Below, piece after piece: positions 51,791 through 58,084 of a stretch of DNA of 58,084 bases. The stretch spans positions 1-58,084 of the forward strand of contig JAMPDR010000008.1 in NCBI GenBank assembly GCA_023665555.1, in the 5' to 3' direction. The notes under the pieces are model-generated. The model worked only from the letters and a program-made list of their open reading frames with translations, was not told where the DNA came from and did not search any database. The number at the start of each line of letters is the position of its first letter. Position 1 is the first letter of the stretch. Position numbers and translations under genes: made by a program. Source of the DNA: Ruminococcus sp. (GTDB lineage Bacteria; Bacillota; Clostridia; Oscillospirales; Acutalibacteraceae).

Positions 51791-52984
51791 TTAAGCGGCA
51801 GTTTTTTCTGTGGAACTCTGGTCAATCATAGATTTTCTTGTCAGTGAAGAAATCAGACGATACATAATATCCGTAACCTTTAATCTTCTCACCGCCGTTT
51901 CGCTTATCAGCTTATATTCGGCAATGCTTTTTCCATCAATTGTGAACTTCACTGTACCAAGAACCTGACCCTGTTCAACAGGTGCTTCCACATCGGCGGC
52001 AAGGTCAATTTCAGTTTGTATTTTACTTTTTTGACCGCTTTCAAGTGTCAACGATTTTATCTGTTCAAGTTTTGGCATGACCGCCGCGTCAATGCCTTTG
52101 ATCACTCTGACTTCGGTAATCAAACTCATGTCAAATTCGGGGGTTACAGTTTCGTAATTGGCAAAACCCCAATTAAGCATTGTCTTTGCCGCTTCGAATC
52201 GTTCAGAGCCGCCGCTGCTGCCCATTACAACAGCAATCAGATGCAAGCCATCTCTTTGTGCAGATGCCGATATGCAATGTCCGGCTTTTGTTGTTGTTCC
52301 TGTTTTGAGTCCTGTTGTGCCCTTATAGAATCTTACCAACTTATTTGTATTAACAAGCTGAGTCGCGCCGTCACGAAGTGAATCCATCCAAACAGTTGTA
52401 TAGTTTTGTATACGTTCATGGCTAAGCAGCTGCTTTGACATCAGCGCAATATCATATGCACTTGTCAAATGCTCGGTGGTATCATCATCAAGTCCTGTAC
52501 AATTTACAAAATTCGTATCATTCATTCCGAGTTCTTTGGCACGGTCATTCATCATTTTCACTATTCCGTCTTCACTTCCTGCGATGTGCTCACCCAAAGC
52601 AGTGCATGCATCGTTTGCACTTGATATCACCGCCGCTTTAAGCAATTCATCAACTGTCATTTGCTCACCCTCCTTGAGCCATATCTGCGAGCCACCCTTT
52701 CCTGCCGCAACTGCACTTGCCGTGATTTTATCGGTCAATGACAACTTGCCTGAATCAATTGCTTCCATCACAAGCAGCAGCGGCATAATCTTTGTTACGG
52801 ATGCAGGATAAAGTTTTTTATGCTCATTTTTACTAAACAGCACCTCACCTGTTGATGCATCCATTAATACCGCCGCTTTTGCATCAATATCAAGTGCTGT
52901 TTCACCTTTTTTTGCGGATGCAGAGAAAACCGGTGAAGATACAGTTAACACAATGCAGGCAACAAAGCATAAGAATTTTTTCAT
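51791..52984 (-). CDS. Serine-type D-Ala-D-Ala carboxypeptidase (PBP5/DacF-like), copy 2
   Basis: 397 residues with a signal peptide (MKKFLCFVACIVLTVSSPVFSASA) and the S11 motifs SVTK, SANDA and KTGTT. A C-terminal beta domain (about 285-370) and a short C-terminal segment follow. It trims peptidoglycan; a role in spore cortex (as DacF) or vegetative wall cannot be decided from sequence. Its leader has a candidate pseudoknot that ends at the GGAAAGG ribosome site (52997-53044). The gene is divergent from mtaB. Confidence 0.92.
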   Translation of the reverse strand: MKKFLCFVACIVLTVSSPVFSASAKKGETALDIDAKAAVLMDASTGEVLFSKNEHKKLYPASVTKIMPLLLVMEAIDSGKLSLTDKITASAVAAGKGGSQIWLKEGEQMTVDELLKAAVISSANDACTALGEHIAGSEDGIVKMMNDRAKELGMNDTNFVNCTGLDDDTTEHLTSAYDIALMSKQLLSHERIQNYTTVWMDSLRDGATQLVNTNKLVRFYKGTTGLKTGTTTKAGHCISASAQRDGLHLIAVVMGSSGGSERFEAAKTMLNWGFANYETVTPEFDMSLITEVRVIKGIDAAVMPKLEQIKSLTLESGQKSKIQTEIDLAADVEAPVEQGQVLGTVKFTIDGKSIAEYKLISETAVRRLKVTDIMYRLISSLTRKSMIDQSSTEKTAA

Positions 52985-52996
52985 TTAATATTGTTT

Positions 52997-53044
52997 CCTT
53001 TCCGACTGCCGATTCACGAAATTCCCTGCCGCAGTCGAACAAGG
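52997..53044 (-). promoter_or_regulatory. Candidate H-type pseudoknot in a carboxypeptidase leader (copy 2 of 3)
   Basis: On the minus strand a 5-bp hairpin (CCTTG with CAGGG) has the loop TTC-GACTGC-GG. After a 14-nt linker, GCAGTC pairs with the loop GACTGC, then GGAAAGG, 12 nt before the start codon. A flanking weak outer stem (TTCA with TGAA) is possible. The loop/3' pair is the same sequence as in the def copy while the hairpin arms differ. Confidence 0.6.
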
Positions 53045-53130
53045 CGCGATGAAATTTTGAGAAAGATGCTTCAAGCATAATATCCCTCACAAAATGTTAT
53101 GATTAAAAGATTAAAATTAAAACAAAGATA

Positions 53131-53159
53131 TTGAATAAATTTTCACTTTGCATTATAAT
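53131..53159 (+). promoter_or_regulatory. Sigma-A promoter of mtaB
   Basis: TTGAAT (53131-53136), a 17-nt spacer and a perfect TATAAT (53154-53159). About 75 nt of leader separates it from the mtaB ATG; it contains a GATGC-TTACT-GCATC hairpin. Confidence 0.85.
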
Positions 53160-53239
53160 CTTTGATTGAGCGATGCTTACTGCATCAACAACATTCTGTC
53201 ATAGCTGCTCTGACCGACAGCGGAAAGATTGAGATAATT

Positions 53240-54529
53240 ATGAAAGTTGCTTTTTATACCTTAGGTTGCAAGGTTAATCAATATGAAAGCCAGGCAATGA
53301 GTGAAACTCTTGCCAAAAACGGATATGAGATTGTGGGCAGTGACGAAAATGCTGACATTTTCATCGTCAACTCATGCACTGTCACAGCTGTTGCGGACAA
53401 AAAAACACGTCAGTCTGTCAGACACTTCAAACGCAACAATCCTGATTCAATTGTTGTTCTTACAGGCTGCATGCCGCAGGCTTATCCCGATGATGCGGAT
53501 AAACTCATTGAAGCCGATATTGTTATCGGAAACAAGAATAACAATAAACTGCTTGATATGCTTGATACATACGTGAAATTCGGCAAGCGCGTCGTCAGTA
53601 TCAACGAGCACGAAAAAGGAGATAAATTCAGCAGCACTTCAATTTCAAGTTTTGATGAGCGCACAAGAGCGTATCTTAAAATTCAGGACGGCTGCAACAG
53701 ATTTTGCTCATACTGTATCATTCCTACCTCGCGCGGCAGAGTACGGTCAAAGCCGCTGGATGAATTGAAAACAGAGGTTGAACAGCTTGCGTCCAACGGT
53801 TTTGCTGAAATTGTGCTTGTAGGAATCAATCTTTCGTCATATGGTTCTGACATTGGAACAGATTTTCCGACAGCTGTTGAAACAGCATGCTCTGTTGACG
53901 GAATCAAGCGTGTCAGACTCGGCTCACTTGAACCCGACCATCTGACAGATGAAGTTATCGACAGGCTTGCAAAATGCAAAAAACTATGCCCGCAGTTTCA
54001 CATATCACTCCAAAGCGGCTGTAATAAGACGCTGAAGGCGATGAACAGACACTACACCTCCGAAGAATATGAAACGCTTTGCAATAAGCTGAGAAGCAGC
54101 TTTAAGGATTGCACTCTCACAACCGATGTTATGGTCGGATTCGCAGGTGAAACCGATGAGGACTTTGAGGAAAGCCTTAAGTTTGTTAAGAAAATTGGCT
54201 TTGAAAGTGTTCACGTATTCCCCTATTCGATCAGAACAGGTACTCGCGCCGAAAAGATGAGCGGCCACAATCCGAAAAGTGTTAAGGAAAAGCGCTGTGG
54301 CATAATGCTTGCGGAAACCGAAAAAATCAGACTTGCATTTTACAATTCGTTGATTGGCAAAATTCAAAGTGTACTTTTTGAAAGTTCAACAGCAGACGGA
54401 TTTGTTCGCGGACATACTGCCAATTATACACCTGTAAAAGTAAAATCTCCGCAAGCGGTTTGCGGAGAAATCATGGATGTTAAAATAATCGAAATTGCAG
54501 ATGATATCTGCATCGGAGAATTAGTATAA
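53240..54529 (+). CDS. mtaB: tRNA t6A37 methylthiotransferase MtaB
   Basis: A 429-residue radical-SAM methylthiotransferase that adds a methylthio group to N6-threonylcarbamoyladenosine at position 37. The N-terminal UPF0004 domain has its cluster cysteines (TLGCKVNQYE, VNSCTVT, TGCMPQ). The radical-SAM CxxxCxxC is in GCNRFCSYCIIP, and a C-terminal TRAM domain (about 365-429) follows. I chose the ATG at 53240 (MKVAFYTLGC); the longer frame has no family N-terminus. It is the only plus-strand gene in the right third of the window. Confidence 0.94.
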   Translation: MKVAFYTLGCKVNQYESQAMSETLAKNGYEIVGSDENADIFIVNSCTVTAVADKKTRQSVRHFKRNNPDSIVVLTGCMPQAYPDDADKLIEADIVIGNKNNNKLLDMLDTYVKFGKRVVSINEHEKGDKFSSTSISSFDERTRAYLKIQDGCNRFCSYCIIPTSRGRVRSKPLDELKTEVEQLASNGFAEIVLVGINLSSYGSDIGTDFPTAVETACSVDGIKRVRLGSLEPDHLTDEVIDRLAKCKKLCPQFHISLQSGCNKTLKAMNRHYTSEEYETLCNKLRSSFKDCTLTTDVMVGFAGETDEDFEESLKFVKKIGFESVHVFPYSIRTGTRAEKMSGHNPKSVKEKRCGIMLAETEKIRLAFYNSLIGKIQSVLFESSTADGFVRGHTANYTPVKVKSPQAVCGEIMDVKIIEIADDICIGELV

Positions 54530-54551
54530 GAAAATTGTGATTAATCAGTTT

Positions 54552-55736
54552 TCAAGATTTGTAAATTATAACGCGGCTTGTTTGCTCCAGCGCACAAGCC
54601 CTTATTTTTTTCTGCATAAGCATATATAAGTCAGTTGAGCGGCACTGGATATTATAGACTTCTTTTGAAAAGGTATTTTGCTTAAGGATATCATTATATT
54701 TCATAATAAGCGGTAACTTTAAATCAGATCTGCAAATAATCTCAGCACCTTTTCTATTAGCCGCAAGCACACGTATGTAAGGCGGCGATTTCTTCGAAAT
54801 ATCGGCAGGGATTTTCAGCATAAGCCTTATAATACACCTGCGAAGTCTTGCCATGGTCATGCTTTTTGTCTTTGCCGAATTCAAAAGTTCATCAATCGAA
54901 CACGCAGTTTTCAAGGCCTTATGTATTCTTTGCGAAATGCCGCTTTCATCTTGTATAACGGCTTGAATCTCCGAAAGCGACATTGAACGAAGTGCTGAAA
55001 GAACAGTTCTTTCATACTTCTTCACATCATCAACAACGTAGCCGTTTTCAATTGCTTCGCTTATTTTTTCGTATGCATATTCGGGCATAAAGTTTTTAGC
55101 AGATGTAAAGTCATCCATTGACCGTATTGCAGCGGCACTTGCAAAGAAATCTGATGTGGTTGTGCTGTCATGGTCACACTCCTTGCGTTTAACTGCAAAT
55201 ATCTCGGCAGGCGAATTCAAACGCTTAAGAGCACGAATATATTCAATAGCAAGCGTACTGTTCGGCATATTAATAACCGATGCAGCCTCACTGCCGAACA
55301 CTTCCTCAACCGCCAAAGAAAGAGCAGACGGATAGGACTTTCCACATGCCATTTTGCTTTTTATCAACGCTCCAACCTTTTCATCATCAATACTTTCAGC
55401 ACATTTTTTCAAAAGTGCTGTATCGCTGATTTCACTGCCAAAACTCAACATGTCGATTCCGATTGCGTTAAGCAATGACACAGCACCGAAAGCGAAGTTT
55501 TCTGCGCTGTCACACGACCACGGAACAGGCAAATCAACAACAAGGTCGGCGCCGCAATGAATTGCCGCTTCTGCTCGAATGAATTTGTCAACATATGACG
55601 GTTCACCGCGCTGAACAAAATTGCCACTCATTACGCACACAATATGAGTTGCACCGGCCTTACGTGTTTGTTCAAGCTGGTATACATGTCCGTTATGTAT
55701 AGGATTATATTCACAAACAACTCCCGCAATTTTCAT
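54552..55736 (-). CDS. tmcAL: tRNA-Met cytidine acetate ligase TmcAL
   Basis: 394 residues. TmcAL (YlbM) makes N4-acetylcytidine at C34 of elongator tRNA-Met from acetate and ATP. The nucleotidyltransferase HxGH (PIHNGHVYQLEQTRKAG), the EYNP start (VCEYNPIHNGH) and the ALPFPRKRE-like region (AVKRKECDH) are visible. Convergent with mtaB, another tRNA modification gene, with 22 nt between stops and no obvious terminator. Confidence 0.93.
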   Translation of the reverse strand: MKIAGVVCEYNPIHNGHVYQLEQTRKAGATHIVCVMSGNFVQRGEPSYVDKFIRAEAAIHCGADLVVDLPVPWSCDSAENFAFGAVSLLNAIGIDMLSFGSEISDTALLKKCAESIDDEKVGALIKSKMACGKSYPSALSLAVEEVFGSEAASVINMPNSTLAIEYIRALKRLNSPAEIFAVKRKECDHDSTTTSDFFASAAAIRSMDDFTSAKNFMPEYAYEKISEAIENGYVVDDVKKYERTVLSALRSMSLSEIQAVIQDESGISQRIHKALKTACSIDELLNSAKTKSMTMARLRRCIIRLMLKIPADISKKSPPYIRVLAANRKGAEIICRSDLKLPLIMKYNDILKQNTFSKEVYNIQCRSTDLYMLMQKKIRACALEQTSRVIIYKS

Positions 55737-55805
55737 CTCTTCGCCATCCTATTCCCTTATTTGTAATGCTCATTTTATATTGTTTCACCGGCAAAGTCAA
55801 GGCAA

Positions 55806-55842
55806 ATGAAAAGAACTTTGAAACAGAATCGCTTCAAAGTCC
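55806..55842 (-). terminator. Rho-independent terminator of the DUF1540 gene
   Basis: On the minus strand GGACTTTGAA and TTTCAAAGTTC form a long stem with a 9-nt loop, followed by TTTTCATTT. Confidence 0.85.
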
Positions 55843-55859
55843 TCAACGCTGTAAATTAC

Positions 55860-56033
55860 TTAGCTTTCGGGAACAAATGATTCACAGTCAACGCATTGAC
55901 ACTGAGTCGGGTTGCTTTCATGTGTACCGATTGAAACCTTATCAAGGGTACAATAGTTTGCTTCGTGGCAATGGTGGATACACTTACTTACTGTACAGCC
56001 GATGCTGCTGTTTGCTTCATCTTTGCAACTCAT
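55860..56033 (-). CDS. DUF1540 domain protein (57 aa, cysteine rich)
   Basis: A 57-residue protein with nine cysteines and two histidines arranged as in DUF1540 (CTVSKCIHHCHEANYCTLDK, then CQCVDC). It is probably a small metal-binding protein; DUF1540 genes in clostridia are often sporulation-regulated, but the sequence does not show it here. GGAGG lies 8 nt before the ATG at 56033. It is monocistronic, with a terminator downstream. Confidence 0.88.
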   Translation of the reverse strand: MSCKDEANSSIGCTVSKCIHHCHEANYCTLDKVSIGTHESNPTQCQCVDCESFVPES

Positions 56034-56171
56034 GGGTATAACCTCCAAAAGATAAAATATGGCATGAACAGCCGCAGATGTTCGCGCCGCAATTATAGTT
56101 TTACCTGTAATTCAGATTTTATAACTTTCAAAATTAAATTTTATAAATGAAAGCATATACTTCCATAAAGT

Positions 56172-56205
56172 GAACACACACAGACCGTAAAGCCTGTGTG
56201 TGTTC
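56172..56205. terminator. Perfect 12-bp hairpin between the secreted-protein gene and the DUF1540 gene
   Basis: GAACACACACAG and CTGTGTGTGTTC pair perfectly around a 10-nt loop. On the plus strand TTTTTATTTT follows after 6 nt; on the minus strand, the coding strand of the upstream gene, the T-run is poor. Probable terminator of the 56263-57555 gene. Confidence 0.65.
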
Positions 56206-56262
56206 GCGCACTTTTTATTTTGGATTAGAGGAAATGACGATTTTGTGTTGGGATAAATTTAC

Positions 56263-57555
56263 TTAATTTTCGGGTTGATACCATTTACCAAAGTTTATAA
56301 ATGACTGATAAATTCTATCCCAGAAATTCAAGAAAGACTGGAGCAAACTTGAAAGCATTGCGCGCCAACCGCCGCTTACAGTATCTTTAATATCATTAAT
56401 CTTATCCTGCGTACTTTCCGAGAGCATGTCCTGAATCATTGTGACACCTGCTGCAAGGTCAGTACCATTAAGGAATACATTGATGATCGTTGTAAGTCTT
56501 GTTTTATCAGTTTCGCTGAGTTTGTCACTGCTGTTAACAGCTTCAATCATCTTTGAAATCGGCAATGCATTTTGTGCATCCTTACCGATAAGGTTAAGAT
56601 AAATCATAACATAAAGGAACAATTCTGTTCTGTCTGCTGCTGAAGCGAATCTGTAAACAGGCATTGTCATGAAGTGCAAGTGCTCTGTATCTGTTTTATC
56701 GTTATGATTTACAATGAGATTGAACAGACCGTGCAATGTCTGGAGTTCAGTTTCTGTGATTGATGGCACAAAATAACCATTGATAAGCTGACCATTGGTA
56801 AGATATCCCTGGAAGAGAGCCTTGACGGCAGGATAATAAACTGTTTTGTATCCTGCGGCAAACTTAGAAAGAAGATCAAGGAAATAGTTAACCGGACCCT
56901 GATCGAGCGCATTTTTGATGATTGCCTTAACAAGCATCTGACCCATAAGCTGACCGTTTGAATAATCACTTTCAAGATAAATACTCTCAAAGCTTACACC
57001 AAAAGCCTTCATAAGAGTCTTGAATTCAACATTCTGATAGCACCAGTTATGCTGAATTACGTCACCGAGTCCGCTCTTTTCGACAACAAGTCTGTAGAAA
57101 GCTTCTTCAGGCTCATATACATAGTTGAAGTTGATGTAAACATCGGTGTAATCAGGATTGATAAGATGTCCGATGAAGTTAGTCAGTTTTGATACATTTT
57201 CAGAAGTGAAAAGCTTGTTGTCATCTGCATAGAGTTCTGTAAGAACTGTTTTAAAATATGAGTTCAAACTTGCCTTAAGGAGAGTAAGCTCATTCTTTTC
57301 GAAATCAATGCCGCTTTGAACAACAACACCATCCTTAACTTCTGTTTGTTTCCAGAATATCGGCATTGAGGTGTTGTAGATGTAATCAAGAGTAACACCG
57401 AGAATATTCACGCTTTTGAGATCGCCGTTTGCAAGCAGGTTTTCAACATCAATACCCTGTTTCGGTGCAATCTCGTCATCAGCAGCTGATGAAACAATTC
57501 CCAATGATGAAACAATCATGAGTACAGACAATAATAAAGCAATAAACTTTTTCAT
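56263..57555 (-). CDS. Secreted protein of unknown function (430 aa)
   Basis: I do not recognise this protein. From the ATG at 57555 it has a clear signal peptide (MKKFIALLLSVLMIVSSLG, cleavage after about residue 26, ...SSAAD). The mature part is mostly helical by composition, with a high content of Leu, Asn, Thr and Tyr, and has no cysteine-rich or repeat domain. The last 35 residues are aromatic and amphipathic (LQSFLNFWDRIYQSFINFGKW), without LPXTG or dockerin. The leader is about 157 nt, strongly structured and ends in the third candidate pseudoknot. A consensus promoter drives it alone, so it is likely abundant. Confidence 0.8.
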   Translation of the reverse strand: MKKFIALLLSVLMIVSSLGIVSSAADDEIAPKQGIDVENLLANGDLKSVNILGVTLDYIYNTSMPIFWKQTEVKDGVVVQSGIDFEKNELTLLKASLNSYFKTVLTELYADDNKLFTSENVSKLTNFIGHLINPDYTDVYINFNYVYEPEEAFYRLVVEKSGLGDVIQHNWCYQNVEFKTLMKAFGVSFESIYLESDYSNGQLMGQMLVKAIIKNALDQGPVNYFLDLLSKFAAGYKTVYYPAVKALFQGYLTNGQLINGYFVPSITETELQTLHGLFNLIVNHNDKTDTEHLHFMTMPVYRFASAADRTELFLYVMIYLNLIGKDAQNALPISKMIEAVNSSDKLSETDKTRLTTIINVFLNGTDLAAGVTMIQDMLSESTQDKINDIKDTVSGGWRAMLSSLLQSFLNFWDRIYQSFINFGKWYQPEN

Positions 57556-57565
57556 ATGACCATAG

Positions 57566-57628
57566 CCTTTCCGACCACAAACAATAATTATGATCACACG
57601 CTCTCTGCTGTGGTCTGACAGAGTGTGA
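57566..57628 (-). promoter_or_regulatory. Candidate H-type pseudoknot in a secreted-protein leader (copy 3 of 3)
   Basis: On the minus strand a 10-bp hairpin (TCACAC-TCTG with CAGA, 4-nt bulge, GTGTGA) has the loop TCA-GACCAC-AG. After a 15-nt AT-rich linker, GTGGTC pairs with the loop GACCAC; GGAAAGG follows directly, 10 nt before the ATG. Relative to the other copies both strands of the loop pairing changed together (GACTGC/GCAGTC to GACCAC/GTGGTC), which is covariation. Confidence 0.65.
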
Positions 57629-57713
57629 TTAAAATTCATCCGTTTATCACAGATGCACAATACAATCAGTGGATAAATACGCACTGACCCCTTTGCGAAA
57701 GTTCTACATATAG

Positions 57714-57742
57714 AGTTTATCATTAACTTTTGATTCTGTCAA
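57714..57742 (-). promoter_or_regulatory. Consensus sigma-A promoter of the secreted-protein gene
   Basis: A perfect TTGACA (57737-57742), a 17-nt spacer and TAAACT (57714-57719) on the minus strand. The predicted leader is about 150 nt and includes a GTCAGTG-CACTGAT hairpin ahead of the pseudoknot. Confidence 0.85.
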
Positions 57743-58084
57743 TAAAATATTTAAACATTAATAAAAATTTATATAATTTTGCCGAAATGCTGACCCAAAT
57801 ATCAGGCCATTATGCTAAAGAATAAAAAAATCTCTTTCGCCTGCACTGATTTGAAGTAATAAGTAAAAAGTAATAGTGAATATGGTCGCGGGGAAAACAG
57901 TGACATATTTTAAATGGCATCCGCGAAATGCCGTAACTGTTAATTTTTAGATTTTTAATTTTAACACTGTTTAAAATTGTTACTTTTCTCCGCGGACGAA
58001 AACTCCATATTGTAACAATATTATTCGCAACCGCACTGAAAATTGTCAAGAATTATGGACAGAAAAAAGAGTGAAAAAATTTGT
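57743..58084. other. Noncoding right edge of the window
   Basis: No convincing gene; the only open frame is antisense-like, without a ribosome site. The region is AT rich and contains one striking feature, the palindrome at 57879-58011. Confidence 0.6.
57879..58011. repeat. 133-bp imperfect palindrome, unrelated to the other repeat family
   Basis: Outer arms AATATGG and CCATATT, then CGCGG with CCGCG, GAAAA with its inverse, and ATTTTAAA with its inverse, form a long quasi-continuous inverted repeat around a central region that has a small GGCAT-ATGCC hairpin and TGTTAA-TTAACA arms. No coding content. It could be a mobile miniature element or a structured RNA. Confidence 0.7.

Noticed and set aside
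53190-53236. A fourth copy of the pseudoknot in the mtaB leader (ends GGAAAGA)
   Set aside because: The loop-to-3' pairing is only 4 bp (GCTG with CAGC) and the linker is 3 nt instead of 13-15. A simple CTGTC/GACAG hairpin explains it better.
57556-57712. c-di-GMP riboswitch in the secreted-protein leader
   Set aside because: Some GCAAAGG and hairpin similarity, but the conserved tetraloop-receptor and GGCAAACC-type core are absent.
57810-58049. 79-codon open frame at the right edge
   Set aside because: No ribosome site, composition unlike a protein, and it runs across the palindrome arms.
1-58084. tRNA, rRNA, prophage, transposase, toxin-antitoxin or restriction genes
   Set aside because: I looked for cloverleaf ends, known domains and gene pairs and found none that I could support.

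Overview
This 58 kb window is a densely coded, AT-rich piece of chromosome from a spore-forming, anaerobe-type Firmicute. The gene content and order point to the Clostridia, most likely an Oscillospirales/Ruminococcaceae-like lineage. The evidence is sequence only: Bacillus/Clostridium-type gene order (yicC-remA-gmk-rpoZ-priA-def-fmt-rsmB-rlmN-prpC-prkC-rsgA-spoVM), sporulation-linked genes (spoVM, a ytfJ/gerW-like gene, a DUF2953 gene), strong GGAGG ribosome sites, near-consensus sigma-A promoters and low-GC codon use. I see no rRNA, tRNA, CRISPR array, prophage or transposase. It reads as core genome rather than an island.

Layout. 1-4.7 kb (minus): a TSUP permease, the c-di-AMP synthase CdaA with its regulator CdaR/YbbR, and a cysteine-desulfurase-like enzyme overlapping a DUF3343 sulfur/selenium-carrier-like protein. 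4.8-7.1 kb (plus): a two-component system. 7.1-9.2 kb (minus): an unusual three-gene operon of a DUF5685 protein, a J-domain protein with a nine-cysteine tail, and a membrane protein. 9.3-10.8 kb (plus): an alpha/beta hydrolase and RNase HI. 10.8-15.1 kb (minus): topoisomerase IV ParC/ParE. 15.2-28.7 kb (minus): one long housekeeping run from a perfect promoter ahead of yicC to a terminator after a 25-codon spoVM. It makes products for RNA quality control, GTP supply, transcription (omega), replication restart, formyl-Met processing, rRNA modification, Ser/Thr phosphosignalling, ribosome assembly and spore coat assembly. 28.8-36.1 kb (minus): RluB, a PBP5-type carboxypeptidase, YtfJ, DUF2953, ScpB/ScpA, a site-2-type protease, PrmC and DUF1385. 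36.1-41.2 kb (minus): phosphohexomutase, DUF2461, GNAT and two M42 aminopeptidases. 41.4-45.2 kb (minus): SecG and the Tig-ClpP-ClpX proteostasis set. 45.4-50.3 kb (minus): a phosphoesterase, ThrC, an M19 dipeptidase, YraN, RNase HII and a small P-loop protein. 50.3-58 kb: Pgi, a second D-Ala-D-Ala carboxypeptidase, MtaB (plus), TmcAL, a DUF1540 protein and a 430-residue secreted protein of unknown function.

The most interesting signals are noncoding. (1) Three 5' leaders (def, the 51.8-53.0 kb carboxypeptidase, and the 56.3-57.6 kb secreted protein) carry the same architecture. A hairpin loop pairs with a segment lying immediately before an identical GGAAAGG ribosome site, with a 13-15 nt AT-rich linker. 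This is a candidate H-type pseudoknot regulator not matched to any class I know. (2) A roughly 150-bp palindromic repeat occurs twice, once in the rpoZ-priA gap where Bacillus has coaBC and once in the tig-clpP-clpX leader. Solo ends are scattered elsewhere. (3) A second, unrelated 133-bp palindrome lies at the right edge. (4) The J-domain protein with a cysteine string, beside DUF5685 with two aspartate-rich motifs, looks like an uncharacterised protein module.
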